The notes under the pieces were generated by a model. That model searched no databases. It was not told where the DNA came from and saw nothing but the letters and a program-made list of their open reading frames with translations. This document shows positions 17,181-27,096 of a stretch of 64,000 nt of DNA, one piece after another. This DNA comes from Rhizobium bangladeshense (GTDB lineage Bacteria > Pseudomonadota > Alphaproteobacteria > Rhizobiales > Rhizobiaceae). Location: positions 16,242 to 80,241 of the forward strand of contig NZ_LYPL01000022.1 in the NCBI RefSeq assembly GCF_001662075.1. Direction: 5' to 3'. Every line of letters begins with the position of its first letter. The first letter of the stretch is position 1. The translations under genes and the position numbers were made by a program.

Positions 17181-17939
17181 ATGTTTCCGCTTCTGAAAAC
17201 ACGGCCAAAGGCGCGCAAGCCGGCTCCGCCCGAAACGCGGACGCTTGATGTCGCCGGTCGGCTGATGTCTCTCACCATCAAACATCATGAACAGGCAACG
17301 CGCATTACGCTGCGCATCGAGCCGGGCGGCCGGGCCTTGAAGATGACGGTTCCGAAAGGGCTGGCACCGCGCGAGGTCAATGCCTTTCTTGACCGTCACC
17401 AGGGCTGGCTGCTCACCAAGCTTGCCAAATTTTCGACCGATGGCGGCCTGCGCGATGGCGGCAGGATCCTCGTGCGCGGCGTTTCCCATCGGATCGAGCA
17501 TTCCGGCAGCTTGCGCGGATTGACGGAGGTGGTCTTGGCGGAGAACGGACCGGTCCTGCGCGTCAGCGGCATGCCGGAGCATATGGGACGGCGCATTGCG
17601 GCGTTTCTCAAGAAGGAGGCGCGCACCGACCTCGAGAAACTGGCAGCGATGCATGCCGCAACCATCCGGGCGCCGATCCGCTCGATTTCGATGAAGGATA
17701 CTCGCAGCCGCTGGGGTTCCTGCTCATCGGAGGGCAATTTGAGTTTTTCCTGGCGGATCGTCATGGCGCCGCCCTTGGTGATCGATTATCTCGCCGCTCA
17801 CGAGGTCGCCCACCTCAAGGAAATGAACCACGGTCCACACTTCTGGGCGCTTTGCCGCAAGCTTTGTCCCGGGATGGAGGAGGCGAAAGCCTGGCTGAAG
17901 CGGCACGGCAGCCAGCTGCACGCCATTGATTTTGATTAG
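17181..17939 (+). CDS. YgjP-type zinc metallopeptidase (M48, DUF45)
   Basis: This is a cytoplasmic metalloprotease-like protein of the YgjP/DUF45 family, 252 residues from the ATG at 17181. The zinc motif HEVAH is near residue 206, followed by NHGPHFW with the third ligand region. The conserved DTRSRWGSCSSEGNLSFSWR precedes it. The physiological substrate is unknown. It ends 75 bases before trpF on the same strand. Confidence 0.88.
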   Translation: MFPLLKTRPKARKPAPPETRTLDVAGRLMSLTIKHHEQATRITLRIEPGGRALKMTVPKGLAPREVNAFLDRHQGWLLTKLAKFSTDGGLRDGGRILVRGVSHRIEHSGSLRGLTEVVLAENGPVLRVSGMPEHMGRRIAAFLKKEARTDLEKLAAMHAATIRAPIRSISMKDTRSRWGSCSSEGNLSFSWRIVMAPPLVIDYLAAHEVAHLKEMNHGPHFWALCRKLCPGMEEAKAWLKRHGSQLHAIDFD

Positions 17940-18014
17940 CCGAAAGCCGTGCTAAATACAGCTTCGCATGCAAATTGGCTCGACTCTTGCCGCATTTCGT
18001 GTCACTTCGCTGCC

Positions 18015-18683
18015 ATGAAACCGGACATCAAAATCTGTGGCTTGAAAACGCCGGAAGCGATCGATCGCGCGCTGAAACGCGGTGCGACCCATATCGGTTT
18101 TATCTTCTTCGAAAAAAGCCCGCGCTACATCGAGCCGGACCTGGCGGCAAAACTTGCCGAACCGGCGCGCGGCAAGGCGAAGATCGTCGCTGTCGTCGTT
18201 GATCCCACCAATGACGAACTGGATGAGATCGTCTCGCTGCTGAAGCCGGATATTCTGCAGCTCCATGGCAGCGAAAGCCCCGAACATGTGCTGACCATAA
18301 AGGCGCTCTATGGCTTGCCAGTCATGAAGGTCTTTTCGGTTCGCACGGCCGACGATCTGAAGCGGGTCGAGGCCTATATCGGCATCGCCGACCGTTTCCT
18401 GTTCGATGCGAAAGCGCCGAAAGGTTCCGAACTGCCGGGTGGCAACGGTATTTCCTTTGACTGGAGCCTTCTCGGTTGGATCGACGAGAGCATCGACTAC
18501 ATGCTGTCCGGCGGACTGAACAAGAACAATGTCGCGGATGCGCTGGCGAACACCAAGGCACGTGGTATCGACGTCTCCTCGGGTGTCGAAACCGAGCCCG
18601 GGGTGAAAAGCGTTGCATTGATCGATGAATTTTTCGATGCGGTCGAAAAGGCGGATGCGCCTGTCATGGCCTCAGGGAGTTGA
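18015..18683 (+). CDS. trpF: Phosphoribosylanthranilate isomerase
   Basis: TrpF carries out the Amadori rearrangement of phosphoribosylanthranilate in tryptophan synthesis. The 222-residue TIM barrel begins KPDIKICGLKTPEAI, with the catalytic cysteine C9 in KICG. GFIFFEKSPRYI, LQLHGSE and the C-terminal GIDVSSGVE follow, all diagnostic. The ATG at 18015 is used; the frame is open further up but not conserved. trpF, trpB, trpA, accD and folC follow in the arrangement common to rhizobia, separate from trpE and trpGDC. Confidence 0.97.
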   Translation: MKPDIKICGLKTPEAIDRALKRGATHIGFIFFEKSPRYIEPDLAAKLAEPARGKAKIVAVVVDPTNDELDEIVSLLKPDILQLHGSESPEHVLTIKALYGLPVMKVFSVRTADDLKRVEAYIGIADRFLFDAKAPKGSELPGGNGISFDWSLLGWIDESIDYMLSGGLNKNNVADALANTKARGIDVSSGVETEPGVKSVALIDEFFDAVEKADAPVMASGS

Positions 18684-18685
18684 GA

Positions 18686-19906
18686 GTGAACGAAACGCCT
18701 AAACCGAATTCCTTCCGTTCCGGCCCCGATGAAGATGGCCGCTTCGGCATCTATGGCGGTCGTTTCGTTGCCGAAACATTGATGCCGTTGATCCTCGACC
18801 TGCAGGACGAGTGGAACAAGGCGAAGACCGATCCGGTCTTTCAGGCCGAATTGAAGCATCTCGGCGCGCACTACATCGGCCGCCCGAGCCCGCTTTATTA
18901 CGCCGAGCGGCTGACGGCGGAACTCGGCGGCGCGAAGATCTATTTCAAGCGCGAAGAGCTGAACCACACGGGTTCGCACAAGATCAACAATTGCATCGGC
19001 CAGATCCTGCTTGCCAAGCGCATGGGCAAGACGCGGATCATTGCCGAGACCGGCGCCGGCCAGCACGGTGTCGCCTCCGCCACCGTTGCCGCCCGCTTCG
19101 GCCTTCCCTGCGTCGTCTATATGGGCGCCACCGACGTCGAACGTCAGGCGCCGAACGTTTTCCGCATGAAGCTGCTCGGCGCCGAAGTGAAGCCGGTGAC
19201 CGCCGGCAGCGGCACGCTGAAGGACGCCATGAACGAGGCGCTTCGCGATTGGGTCACCAATGTCGAGGATACCTACTATCTGATCGGCACGGCCGCCGGC
19301 CCGCATCCCTATCCGGAGATGGTCCGCGACTTCCAGTCGGTGATCGGCGCGGAAGCGAAAGAGCAGATGCTGGCGGCCGAAGGCCGCCTTCCCGATCTCG
19401 TCGTCGCGGCCGTCGGCGGCGGTTCGAACGCGATCGGCATCTTCCACCCCTTCCTCGACGATTCCTCCGTCAAGATCGTCGGCGTCGAAGCCGGCGGCAA
19501 GGGCTTGCAGGGTGACGAACATTGCGCGTCGATCACCGCCGGTTCGCCGGGCGTGCTGCACGGCAACCGCACCTATCTGCTGCAGGACGGTGACGGACAG
19601 ATCAAGGAAGGCCATTCGATTTCGGCCGGTCTCGATTATCCCGGCATCGGCCCCGAACATTCCTGGCTCAGCGATATCGGCCGTGTCGACTATGTGCCGA
19701 TCATGGACCACGAAGCGCTCGAAGCCTTCCAGACCCTGACCCGCCTCGAAGGCATCATCCCGGCGCTCGAGGCCGCACATGCGATTGCCGAGGTGATCAA
19801 GCGCGCGCCGACGATGGGCAAGGACGAGATCATCCTGATGAATCTCTCCGGCCGCGGCGATAAGGATATCTTCACCGTCGGCAAGATTCTGGGAATGGGA
19901 CTGTAA
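18686..19906 (+). CDS. trpB: Tryptophan synthase beta chain
   Basis: TrpB condenses indole and serine using pyridoxal phosphate. The PLP lysine is in HTGSHKINN, the phosphate loop in GGGSNAIG, and the protein ends MNLSGRGDKDIFTV as usual. Length is 406 from a GTG start at 18686 (a ribosome site AGGGAG precedes it); an in-frame TTG two codons earlier is less likely. It begins two bases after the trpF stop, indicating coupling. Confidence 0.97.
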   Translation: MNETPKPNSFRSGPDEDGRFGIYGGRFVAETLMPLILDLQDEWNKAKTDPVFQAELKHLGAHYIGRPSPLYYAERLTAELGGAKIYFKREELNHTGSHKINNCIGQILLAKRMGKTRIIAETGAGQHGVASATVAARFGLPCVVYMGATDVERQAPNVFRMKLLGAEVKPVTAGSGTLKDAMNEALRDWVTNVEDTYYLIGTAAGPHPYPEMVRDFQSVIGAEAKEQMLAAEGRLPDLVVAAVGGGSNAIGIFHPFLDDSSVKIVGVEAGGKGLQGDEHCASITAGSPGVLHGNRTYLLQDGDGQIKEGHSISAGLDYPGIGPEHSWLSDIGRVDYVPIMDHEALEAFQTLTRLEGIIPALEAAHAIAEVIKRAPTMGKDEIILMNLSGRGDKDIFTVGKILGMGL

Positions 19907-19909
19907 GAC

Positions 19910-20749
19910 ATGACCGCACGCATGGACAAACGCTTCGCCGAGCTGAAGGCCGAGGGCCGTCCGGCGCTCGTGACCTATTTCATGGGCGGCGATCCTGACT
20001 ACGATACCTCTCTCGGCATCATGAAGGCACTGCCGGAGGCAGGTTCCGACATCATCGAGCTCGGCATGCCGTTTTCCGATCCGATGGCCGATGGACCGGC
20101 GATCCAACTGGCCGGCCAGCGCGCGCTGAAAGGCGGCCAGACGCTGAAGAAGACGCTGCAGCTGGCGGCCGATTTCCGCAAGACCGACGATGCGACGCCA
20201 ATCGTGATGATGGGCTATTACAATCCGATCTACATCTACGGCGTCGAAAAATTCCTCGACGATGCGCTCGCCGCCGGCATCGACGGGCTGATCGTCGTCG
20301 ACCTGCCGCCCGAGATGGATGATGAGCTCTGCATTCCGGCGATCCGCAAGGGCATCAATTTCATCCGCCTGGCAACGCCGACCACCGATGAGAAGCGCCT
20401 GCCCACCGTGCTGAAAAACACCTCTGGCTTCGTCTACTATGTCTCGATGAACGGCATCACCGGCTCGGCGCTGCCCGATCCGTCGCTGGTATCCGGCGCT
20501 GTGCAGCGCATCAAGCAGCATACCGGGCTGCCCGTCTGCGTTGGCTTCGGGGTCAAGACGGCGGAACATGCCAAGGTCATCGGCGGCTCGGCCGACGGCG
20601 TTGTCGTCGGCACCGCCATCGTCAATCAGGTCGCCACCAGCCTGACCAAGGACGGCAGGGCGACGGCGGACACGGTTCAGGCGGTCGCAACGCTGGTGCG
20701 CGGCCTCTCATCGGGAGCCCGTTCGGCGCGCCTTGTTGCTGCCGAATAG
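19910..20749 (+). CDS. trpA: Tryptophan synthase alpha chain
   Basis: TrpA cleaves indole-glycerol phosphate and channels indole to TrpB. The 279-residue barrel has ELGMPFSDPMADGPAIQ (catalytic glutamate at its start), MGYYNPIYIYG and YYVSMNGITGS. It begins three bases after the trpB stop. It has a slightly longer C-terminal tail than the E. coli enzyme. Confidence 0.97.
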   Translation: MTARMDKRFAELKAEGRPALVTYFMGGDPDYDTSLGIMKALPEAGSDIIELGMPFSDPMADGPAIQLAGQRALKGGQTLKKTLQLAADFRKTDDATPIVMMGYYNPIYIYGVEKFLDDALAAGIDGLIVVDLPPEMDDELCIPAIRKGINFIRLATPTTDEKRLPTVLKNTSGFVYYVSMNGITGSALPDPSLVSGAVQRIKQHTGLPVCVGFGVKTAEHAKVIGGSADGVVVGTAIVNQVATSLTKDGRATADTVQAVATLVRGLSSGARSARLVAAE

Positions 20750-20788
20750 TTTTCCCACATTGGCACTCGTCAATCAGGAGTATTCGAG

Positions 20789-21694
20789 TTGAACTGGATC
20801 ACCAACTACGTTCGCCCGCGGATCAATTCCATGCTGGGCCGTCGCGAAGTGCCGGAGAACCTCTGGATCAAGTGCCCGGAAACGGGTGAAATGGTCTTTC
20901 ATAAGGATCTCGAATCCAACAAATGGGTCATTCCGGCTTCCGGTTATCACATGAAGATGCCGGCCAAGGCGCGTTTGGCCGATCTCTTCGACAACGGCGA
21001 ATACGAATCGCTGCCGCAGCCGAAGGTCGCCCAGGACCCGCTGAAGTTCCGCGATTCCAAGAAATATATCGATCGCCTGCGCGATAGCCGCGTGAAGACC
21101 GAACAGGAGGACACGATCCTCGCCGGTCTCGGCAAGGTGCGGGGGCTGAAGCTCGTTGCCGTCGTGCACGAGTTCAACTTTATCGGCGGCTCGCTCGGCA
21201 TTGCCGCCGGCGAGGCGATCGTCAAGGCGTTCGAACGTGCCACGTCGGAAAAGTGCCCGCTAGTGATGTTCCCCGCTTCCGGGGGCGCGCGCATGCAGGA
21301 AGGCATTCTCTCGCTGATGCAGCTGCCGCGCACGACGGTTGCCGTCGACCTGCTGAAGGAATCCGGCCAGCCCTATGTTGTGGTGCTGACCAACCCGACG
21401 ACGGGTGGCGTCACCGCCTCCTATGCCATGCTCGGCGATATTCATCTGGCCGAGCCCGGCGCCGAAATCGGCTTTGCCGGCAAGCGCGTCATCGAGCAGA
21501 CGCTGCGCGAAAAGCTGCCGGAGGGCTTCCAGACCTCCGAATATCTGCTGGAACATGGTATGGTCGACATGGTCGTCAAGCGTCACGATATTCCGGAAAC
21601 CCTGGCGCGGCTGCTGAAGATCCTGACGAAGAAGCCCGTCTCGGCGGCCAATGACATGAACGGCGGCGCCATCGCTCTGGCGGCGAGCGCCTGA
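20789..21694 (+). CDS. accD: Acetyl-CoA carboxylase carboxyltransferase beta subunit
   Basis: AccD, with AccA, transfers the carboxyl group from biotin to acetyl-CoA to give malonyl-CoA. The 301-residue crotonase-fold domain is normal (FPASGGARMQEGILSLMQL, PTTGGVTASYAM, GFAGKRVIEQTLREKLP). The N-terminal zinc ribbon is degenerate: C29 remains, but the positions of the other three cysteines are T32, I48 and S51. The start is TTG at 20789 behind a CAGGAG site. It sits between trpA and folC, an arrangement shared by many rhizobia. Confidence 0.95.
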   Translation: MNWITNYVRPRINSMLGRREVPENLWIKCPETGEMVFHKDLESNKWVIPASGYHMKMPAKARLADLFDNGEYESLPQPKVAQDPLKFRDSKKYIDRLRDSRVKTEQEDTILAGLGKVRGLKLVAVVHEFNFIGGSLGIAAGEAIVKAFERATSEKCPLVMFPASGGARMQEGILSLMQLPRTTVAVDLLKESGQPYVVVLTNPTTGGVTASYAMLGDIHLAEPGAEIGFAGKRVIEQTLREKLPEGFQTSEYLLEHGMVDMVVKRHDIPETLARLLKILTKKPVSAANDMNGGAIALAASA

Positions 21695-21721
21695 TAACCG
21701 ACAAGCAGGCGGGGTGCCGGA

Positions 21722-23074
21722 TTGATACCCAGAGGCCAAACCGCGGTGAGTGAGGCAGCGCACGAGATCGAAAAACTCATGGGATTGCATCCCAAGGGAT
21801 TCGACTTGTCGCTTGATCGCATCACCCGTCTTCTCGATCAACTCGGCAATCCGCACAGGAAATTGCCGCCGGTGATCCATGTCGCCGGCACCAACGGCAA
21901 GGGCTCGGTCACCGCCTTCTGCCGCGCTTTGCTCGAGGCCGGCGGCTACAGCGCCCATGTTCACACCTCGCCACATCTCGTCAATTGGCACGAGCGCTAT
22001 CGCATCGGTGTGGAGGGCGGGCGCGGGCAGCTCGTCGATGATGCCGTGTTTGCCGAGGCCGTGCGCCGTGTTGCCGAAGCCAATGCCGGTCAGCACATTA
22101 CCGTCTTCGAGATCCTGACGGCGGTCACCTTCATTCTGTTTTCCGAACATCCGGCCGACGCGGCGATCATCGAAGTCGGTCTCGGCGGCCGCTTCGATGC
22201 CACCAATGTCATTTCCGATCCGGCTGTTTCGGTGATCATGCCGATCTCGCTTGATCACCAGCCCTATCTCGGCGACAGGGTCGAGCTGATCGCAGCCGAA
22301 AAGGCCGGCATCATGAAGCCCGGATTGCCTGTGATCATCGGCCACCAGGAATATGACGCTGCGCTCGATGTGCTGATGTCGACGGCAGAGCGGCTGCATT
22401 GCCCGAGCGCCGTTTTCGGGCAGGATTTCATGGCGCATGAGGAATATGGCCGGCTCGTCTATCAGGACGAATACGGGCTTGCCGACCTGCCGCTGCCGCG
22501 CCTTCCCGGCCGCCATCAATATGCCAATGCCGCCGCCGCCATCCGCGCCGTCAAGGCGGCGGGCTTCACCGTCACCGAGACCATGATGGAGAAGGCGATG
22601 AATTCGGTCGAATGGCCGGGTCGGCTGCAGCGCCTGAGCAATGGGCGGCTGCTGCAGCTTGCGCCCGCCGGTGCCGAAATCTGGGTCGATGGCGGGCATA
22701 ATCCCGGTGCCGGTGAAGTGATCGCCGAAGCCATGGCCAGCTTCGAAGAGCGCCAGTCTCGATCACTGTTCCTGATCATCGGCATGATCAACACCAAGGA
22801 CCCGGTCGGCTATTTCAAAGCCTTCGCCGGGCTGGTCGAGAAGGTTTTCTGCGTGCCGATCCGCGGCAGCGATGCAATGATCGATCCGGTGATCTTGTCG
22901 AATGCTGCCTATGATGCCGGTTTGGTTGCCGAACCGATGTCGACGGTCGGCGAGGCGCTCGAAGCCATAAAGGCCGTTACCGATCCACAGGCGTTGCCGC
23001 CGCGCATCCTCGTCGGCGGTTCCCTCTACCTAGTCGGCGACGTGCTTTCGGACAACGGCACGCCTCCCAACTGA
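21722..23074 (+). CDS. folC: Folylpolyglutamate synthase / dihydrofolate synthase
   Basis: FolC adds glutamate to dihydropteroate and to folates. The protein (450 residues) shows the ATP loop GTNGKGSVTAF (about 56-66), HTSPHLVNWHERYRI, EVGLGGRFDATNV and the C-terminal DGGHNPGAGEV. The start is uncertain: TTG at 21722 gives 450 residues, and GTG at 21746, preceded by AGAGG, gives 442. It is the last gene of the trpFBA-accD-folC run and ends in a strong terminator. Confidence 0.94.
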   Translation: MIPRGQTAVSEAAHEIEKLMGLHPKGFDLSLDRITRLLDQLGNPHRKLPPVIHVAGTNGKGSVTAFCRALLEAGGYSAHVHTSPHLVNWHERYRIGVEGGRGQLVDDAVFAEAVRRVAEANAGQHITVFEILTAVTFILFSEHPADAAIIEVGLGGRFDATNVISDPAVSVIMPISLDHQPYLGDRVELIAAEKAGIMKPGLPVIIGHQEYDAALDVLMSTAERLHCPSAVFGQDFMAHEEYGRLVYQDEYGLADLPLPRLPGRHQYANAAAAIRAVKAAGFTVTETMMEKAMNSVEWPGRLQRLSNGRLLQLAPAGAEIWVDGGHNPGAGEVIAEAMASFEERQSRSLFLIIGMINTKDPVGYFKAFAGLVEKVFCVPIRGSDAMIDPVILSNAAYDAGLVAEPMSTVGEALEAIKAVTDPQALPPRILVGGSLYLVGDVLSDNGTPPN

Positions 23075-23099
23075 GGGGCGAATGAAGAGCCTAAAACGA

Positions 23100-23127
23100 A
23101 AAAAGCCCGGTCAAAGCCGGGCTTTTT
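23100..23127. terminator. Bidirectional intrinsic terminator, folC / trxA
   Basis: An 11-bp perfect stem (AAAAAGCCCGG with CCGGGCTTTTT, loop 6) lies between converging folC and trxA, with T runs on both strands. Confidence 0.92.
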
Positions 23128-23148
23128 CGTCAATGTGACATCACACGA

Positions 23149-23469
23149 TCAGGCAGCGTTCGAAATCCAGTTGGAAAGAGCGGTCTTCGGCTTGGCGCCG
23201 ACCGAGATATCGGCGACTTCGCCGCCTTTGAAGATTGCAAGGGTCGGAATGGAGCGCACGCCGAACTGCGCGGCGAGCTCCGGATTCTCGTCGATATTCA
23301 GCTTGGCCACCTTGACCTTGCCTTCCATCTCGACGGCGATTTCCTCGAGGCTCGGAGCGATCATTTTGCACGGCCCGCACCATTCAGCCCAGAAATCGAC
23401 GACGACGGGTTCTGCGGATTCCAGAACTTCCGACTGGAAATTATTGATATCGACTTTCACGGTAGCCAT
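23149..23469 (-). CDS. trxA: Thioredoxin
   Basis: TrxA is the general cytoplasmic dithiol reductant. The protein is 106 residues with active site WCGPC at 30-34, preceded by VVDFWAEW. The cis-proline region reads RSIPTLAIFKGG. The ATG at 23469 is used, with a GGAG ribosome site; a longer open frame upstream is not conserved. It lies 75 bases downstream of addA on the same strand. Confidence 0.97.
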   Translation of the reverse strand: MATVKVDINNFQSEVLESAEPVVVDFWAEWCGPCKMIAPSLEEIAVEMEGKVKVAKLNIDENPELAAQFGVRSIPTLAIFKGGEVADISVGAKPKTALSNWISNAA

Positions 23470-23544
23470 GGGCTGCTCCTTTGGAGGAATTGGGTGTTGA
23501 ACCACATGTGATGGTGCGGTGCCGAATTTTCAATGTCCGGTATT

Positions 23545-26500
23545 TCACTTTGTCTTGAGTCCTGCAAGCGCCAAACCAAGCGCACTTTCGCTCAGCGTAT
23601 AAAGCGAGGCATTCTCGGTATAGACGAGCATGCAGTCGATGCGCTTGCCGGGATAGAGCGGCGCCAAGATCTCGCGATAGATGGCCAGCTGTGCCCGGTG
23701 CGCGAAGGGGATGGCCTCCTCGGTCGCCGGCGGCACCCGATTGGTTTTGTAATCGAGAATGACGACGCGATCGGCAAGCACGGCCAGCCGGTCGATGCGG
23801 CCGGAAACGGCATATCGTCTGCCGTCGAGCATTAATGTCCCCATGATCGAAACCTCAGGCCGGGCCTGCTCCCCTAGGACGGGCTGCAAGTCCTTCTCGT
23901 CCAATAGTTTCAGAACCGAATCGACCAGCTTGCGCCGTTCGGCCTCCGGCCAGAAACGGGCCGCCCGTTCGCCGTAACGCAGTGCCGCACCGGGCCGCTC
24001 CTCCGGCGGAATATCGGGAAGCGCCTGCAGCATGCGATGCAGCAGCCTTCCTTTCTCCAGCGAGCGATCGCTGGGTTGTTTCTCTGAAAAGAGCGGCGAA
24101 GCGACAACCAGGCCGCCTTCGTCCTCGTCGATGATCGTCCCGGCGCCGGAAGGGCTGAGGGGCCGAGGCAGTTCCGCCTGTGGCGGCAATGGCCGCAACA
24201 GGCCTTCCGGTAGGCTAATTTCGTTGTCGCGCGCCTCGTTGCGGTTGATACGCTCGAAGCTCCGCTCCACCCGCGGCACGCGCCACCGGATGCCCGGCCA
24301 TTCCCCGTCGGGGTCGGAGAAGCTGGCCGCCTCCACATGCGGATGACCTTCGGTAAGCGCGGTGGAAATCATCATATGCCAGCTGTCGTTGTTGGCGCGC
24401 ACCCCGCGGTAGCCGCAGACGACCAGCCGGTCGGCGGCCCGCGTCATGGCGACATAGAGCAGCCGCCGATATTCCTCTTCGGCCAGTATCTGGATTCGCG
24501 CGGCATCGTTCTGCGTCAGTGAATTGGCGAGGTCCGCGACGGGGACCCAGGCGGGCATCGGCGGTTCGTCGGGGTCGGTTTCGATCAGGCGGAGCTTCGG
24601 CAGATGCGTGTGCGTGAAGGCTTTGGAGCCGCCGTCGACCAGGAAAACGATGGGTGCTTCAAGACCCTTTGAGGCATGCACGGTCATGATCCTGACTTCG
24701 TTGCGCCCCTTGTCCTGCTCACGCTTCACCTCGGGAGCTTCGAGCTCGAGCGTCGAGATGAAGGATTGCAGCCCGGGAAGGCCTGAGCTCTCATGATCGA
24801 GGGTGAAGGTCAGGAATTCGTCGAGGATATCGCTGACTTCGGTGCCGAGGCGGGCAAGAAACTGCCGCCGTCCGCCGTGGCTGCCCAGCAGGCGCGCATA
24901 GAAATCATGCACCGATAGGGTTTTCGATTGCCGGAGGAACAGTTCCAGCCTTTCGACCGCTGCGCGGAAACGCTCGTTACCGTCGGCGGCGAATTTCTTG
25001 AGATGGCTCCAGACGCTCTCGTTGTCGCCCCGCAGTGCCGCGGCTGCAAAGATGTCCTCCTCGGAGAGATCGAAAAGCGGGCTCTTGAGCACGGCGGCGA
25101 GCGAAAGGTCGTCTTGCGGCAGAAGCAGGAAGCGGCCGAGTGCGAGCAGATCCTGCACGGCGATATGGCTGGTCAGCAGCAGCCTATCGGCGCCGGCGAC
25201 GGGAATGTCGCCGCGACGCTTCAAGGCGCGGGTCAACGCGTTGACGAAGGCGTCGCGCTTGCGCACCAGCACCAGAATGTCACCGGCCTCGATCAACCGC
25301 TCCTTGCCTTTGTCGACGATCGTTTCACGGCCGACGAGCGCGCCGATCGAATGGGCGATCCGCCGCGCCAGGATTGCGGCTGGCGCGCTTTCCGGCGTCG
25401 CATCGAAGGGCGCCGTCCAATCCTCTTCCTTCACCACCGCTTCCGGCGCGACCATTTCCCAGAGGTCGACGGCGCCGGGATGTCCGATGCGGCTGGAACG
25501 ATGAACGACCGGCTCGCCGACAGCGCTGAGACCGCGCGCATTGTCGGATGTCCTGAAGATCTCGTCGACGGCCTCGAGCACGTCGGCAGTCGAGCGGAAG
25601 GAGAGCGGCAACCGCACGGAAGAAAAGCTCTGCCCGCTGTCGGAGACGCGCCGCCGCGTCCGGTCGCTCTCTTCGGAAAAACGCTCGGGCCGCGCCCCCT
25701 GAAAAGAATAGATCGACTGTTTTTCATCACCGACGGCAAACAGCGTGCGCACGATCGGCCGGACGCTCTCGCCGGAAAAGAAATCCTCGGCGAGCGACTG
25801 GATGACGCTCCATTGGATCGGACTGGTATCCTGCGCCTCGTCGACGAGGATATGATCGATACCCCGGTCGAGCTTGTAATGGATCCAGGGACCGACGCCG
25901 CTCTTCGTCAGCAGGTCGGCGGTGCGGGTGATCAGGTCCTCGAAATCGAGTTGGCTACGCTGTTTCTTCAGTTCCTCGTAATCGTGATTCAGCCGGTCGG
26001 CAAGCACGAGCGCGGCCTGCGTGGCGCCGTGCATCCGCATCAGTTTCAGCCGGTCGCGGCTTGCCGCGACATGCGCGCGGGCGGCGGCGACGGCCTCCGT
26101 CAATCGCGGCGCTTCTGCAAGCATGGCCTTGACCAGGAACTGCGAGTCCGTTTTCGGCTCGCCCTTGGCCGTCAGGAAAATTTTCTCGAGCATCGCGGCG
26201 CGTCTGGCGTCATCCGGCTCCCGGCCGGCGAGCCTGAGGCCATAGGCAACCTCCTGCGCCTTGGCGCCGCCCTTTTGGTCGGCGAGCGACAGATAGAGTT
26301 CCAGCGTGCCGCTGGAAAGTTCCGGCAGCGGCCAATATTGCGCCGCGATCCCTTTCTCGGTGTCATCGGCGGCGAGACCGAGTCTTTTGCGCAGGACCGC
26401 GTCCACGCCGCCCTGCTGTTTGGCCGCGGCGGTGAAACGGCGGATGGCGTTGCGGTTGGCGACAACGTCGCCGAGCAGGTTCTCCAGGCCGGATTCGTCG

Positions 26501-27096
26501 CCGAGATTGAGCACGGCGGCGAAAGCCTCTGCAAGGGCGCTGCCTTCTTCCGGCGCGGTCGCCGTCAACAGCGCCCGGCGCGCATCGGAAAGCAGCGCCG
26601 CGGCGGCTCGGTCGTCGAGAACCGAGAAATGCCCGGCGACATTGGCCTCCAGCGGGAACTGATGCAGCAGCGCCTCGCAAAAGGCGTGGATCGTCTGGAT
26701 CTTCAAGCCCCCCGGCGTCTCCAGCGCCTTGGCAAACAGCCGCCGGGCCTCGGCCAGTTTTATCCGATCGGGCGATGTACCTTCGATCTGCATGATCCGC
26801 CGGCTGAGATCGTCATCGTCAAGCACGACCCAGTCCGCCAGCCGTTCGAAGACGCGGTTCGACATTTCCGAAGCTGCGGCCTTGGTGTAGGTGAGGCAGA
26901 GAATGGCCGAAGGCCGCGCGCCGGCGAGCAGAAGCCGGATGACGCGCTGGGTCAGGACATGCGTCTTACCGGAACCGGCATTGGCCGAAACCCATGCCGA
27001 GCGCACCGGGTCGGAGGCGATGGCCTGCTGGATGGTGGTCCAGCCGATCCAGGCCCCGGGATCGTCGCTATCAGGAAGGTCGCTCGCCTCACTCAT
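23545..27096 (-). CDS. addA: Double-strand break repair helicase-nuclease subunit AddA
   Basis: AddA is the UvrD-like helicase and nuclease of the AddAB complex, the alphaproteobacterial counterpart of RecBCD. The protein is 1183 residues. Walker A is ANAGSGKT at 38-45. Helicase motifs continue with ILCLTYTKAAASEM, LVDEAQDTSPIQW, GDEKQSIYSFQGA and VHASKGLEAP, and the C-terminal nuclease motif is ILDYKTNR. The ATG at 27096 overlaps the addB stop by eight bases. AddA and AddB process breaks for RecA loading, as needed near a replication origin. Confidence 0.96.
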   Translation of the reverse strand: MSEASDLPDSDDPGAWIGWTTIQQAIASDPVRSAWVSANAGSGKTHVLTQRVIRLLLAGARPSAILCLTYTKAAASEMSNRVFERLADWVVLDDDDLSRRIMQIEGTSPDRIKLAEARRLFAKALETPGGLKIQTIHAFCEALLHQFPLEANVAGHFSVLDDRAAAALLSDARRALLTATAPEEGSALAEAFAAVLNLGDESGLENLLGDVVANRNAIRRFTAAAKQQGGVDAVLRKRLGLAADDTEKGIAAQYWPLPELSSGTLELYLSLADQKGGAKAQEVAYGLRLAGREPDDARRAAMLEKIFLTAKGEPKTDSQFLVKAMLAEAPRLTEAVAAARAHVAASRDRLKLMRMHGATQAALVLADRLNHDYEELKKQRSQLDFEDLITRTADLLTKSGVGPWIHYKLDRGIDHILVDEAQDTSPIQWSVIQSLAEDFFSGESVRPIVRTLFAVGDEKQSIYSFQGARPERFSEESDRTRRRVSDSGQSFSSVRLPLSFRSTADVLEAVDEIFRTSDNARGLSAVGEPVVHRSSRIGHPGAVDLWEMVAPEAVVKEEDWTAPFDATPESAPAAILARRIAHSIGALVGRETIVDKGKERLIEAGDILVLVRKRDAFVNALTRALKRRGDIPVAGADRLLLTSHIAVQDLLALGRFLLLPQDDLSLAAVLKSPLFDLSEEDIFAAAALRGDNESVWSHLKKFAADGNERFRAAVERLELFLRQSKTLSVHDFYARLLGSHGGRRQFLARLGTEVSDILDEFLTFTLDHESSGLPGLQSFISTLELEAPEVKREQDKGRNEVRIMTVHASKGLEAPIVFLVDGGSKAFTHTHLPKLRLIETDPDEPPMPAWVPVADLANSLTQNDAARIQILAEEEYRRLLYVAMTRAADRLVVCGYRGVRANNDSWHMMISTALTEGHPHVEAASFSDPDGEWPGIRWRVPRVERSFERINRNEARDNEISLPEGLLRPLPPQAELPRPLSPSGAGTIIDEDEGGLVVASPLFSEKQPSDRSLEKGRLLHRMLQALPDIPPEERPGAALRYGERAARFWPEAERRKLVDSVLKLLDEKDLQPVLGEQARPEVSIMGTLMLDGRRYAVSGRIDRLAVLADRVVILDYKTNRVPPATEEAIPFAHRAQLAIYREILAPLYPGKRIDCMLVYTENASLYTLSESALGLALAGLKTK

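Noticed and set aside
18497..20569. Open frame of about 690 codons on the minus strand
   Set aside because: It is antisense to trpF, trpB and trpA, is low in recognisable motifs and has no ribosome site. It is a composition shadow.
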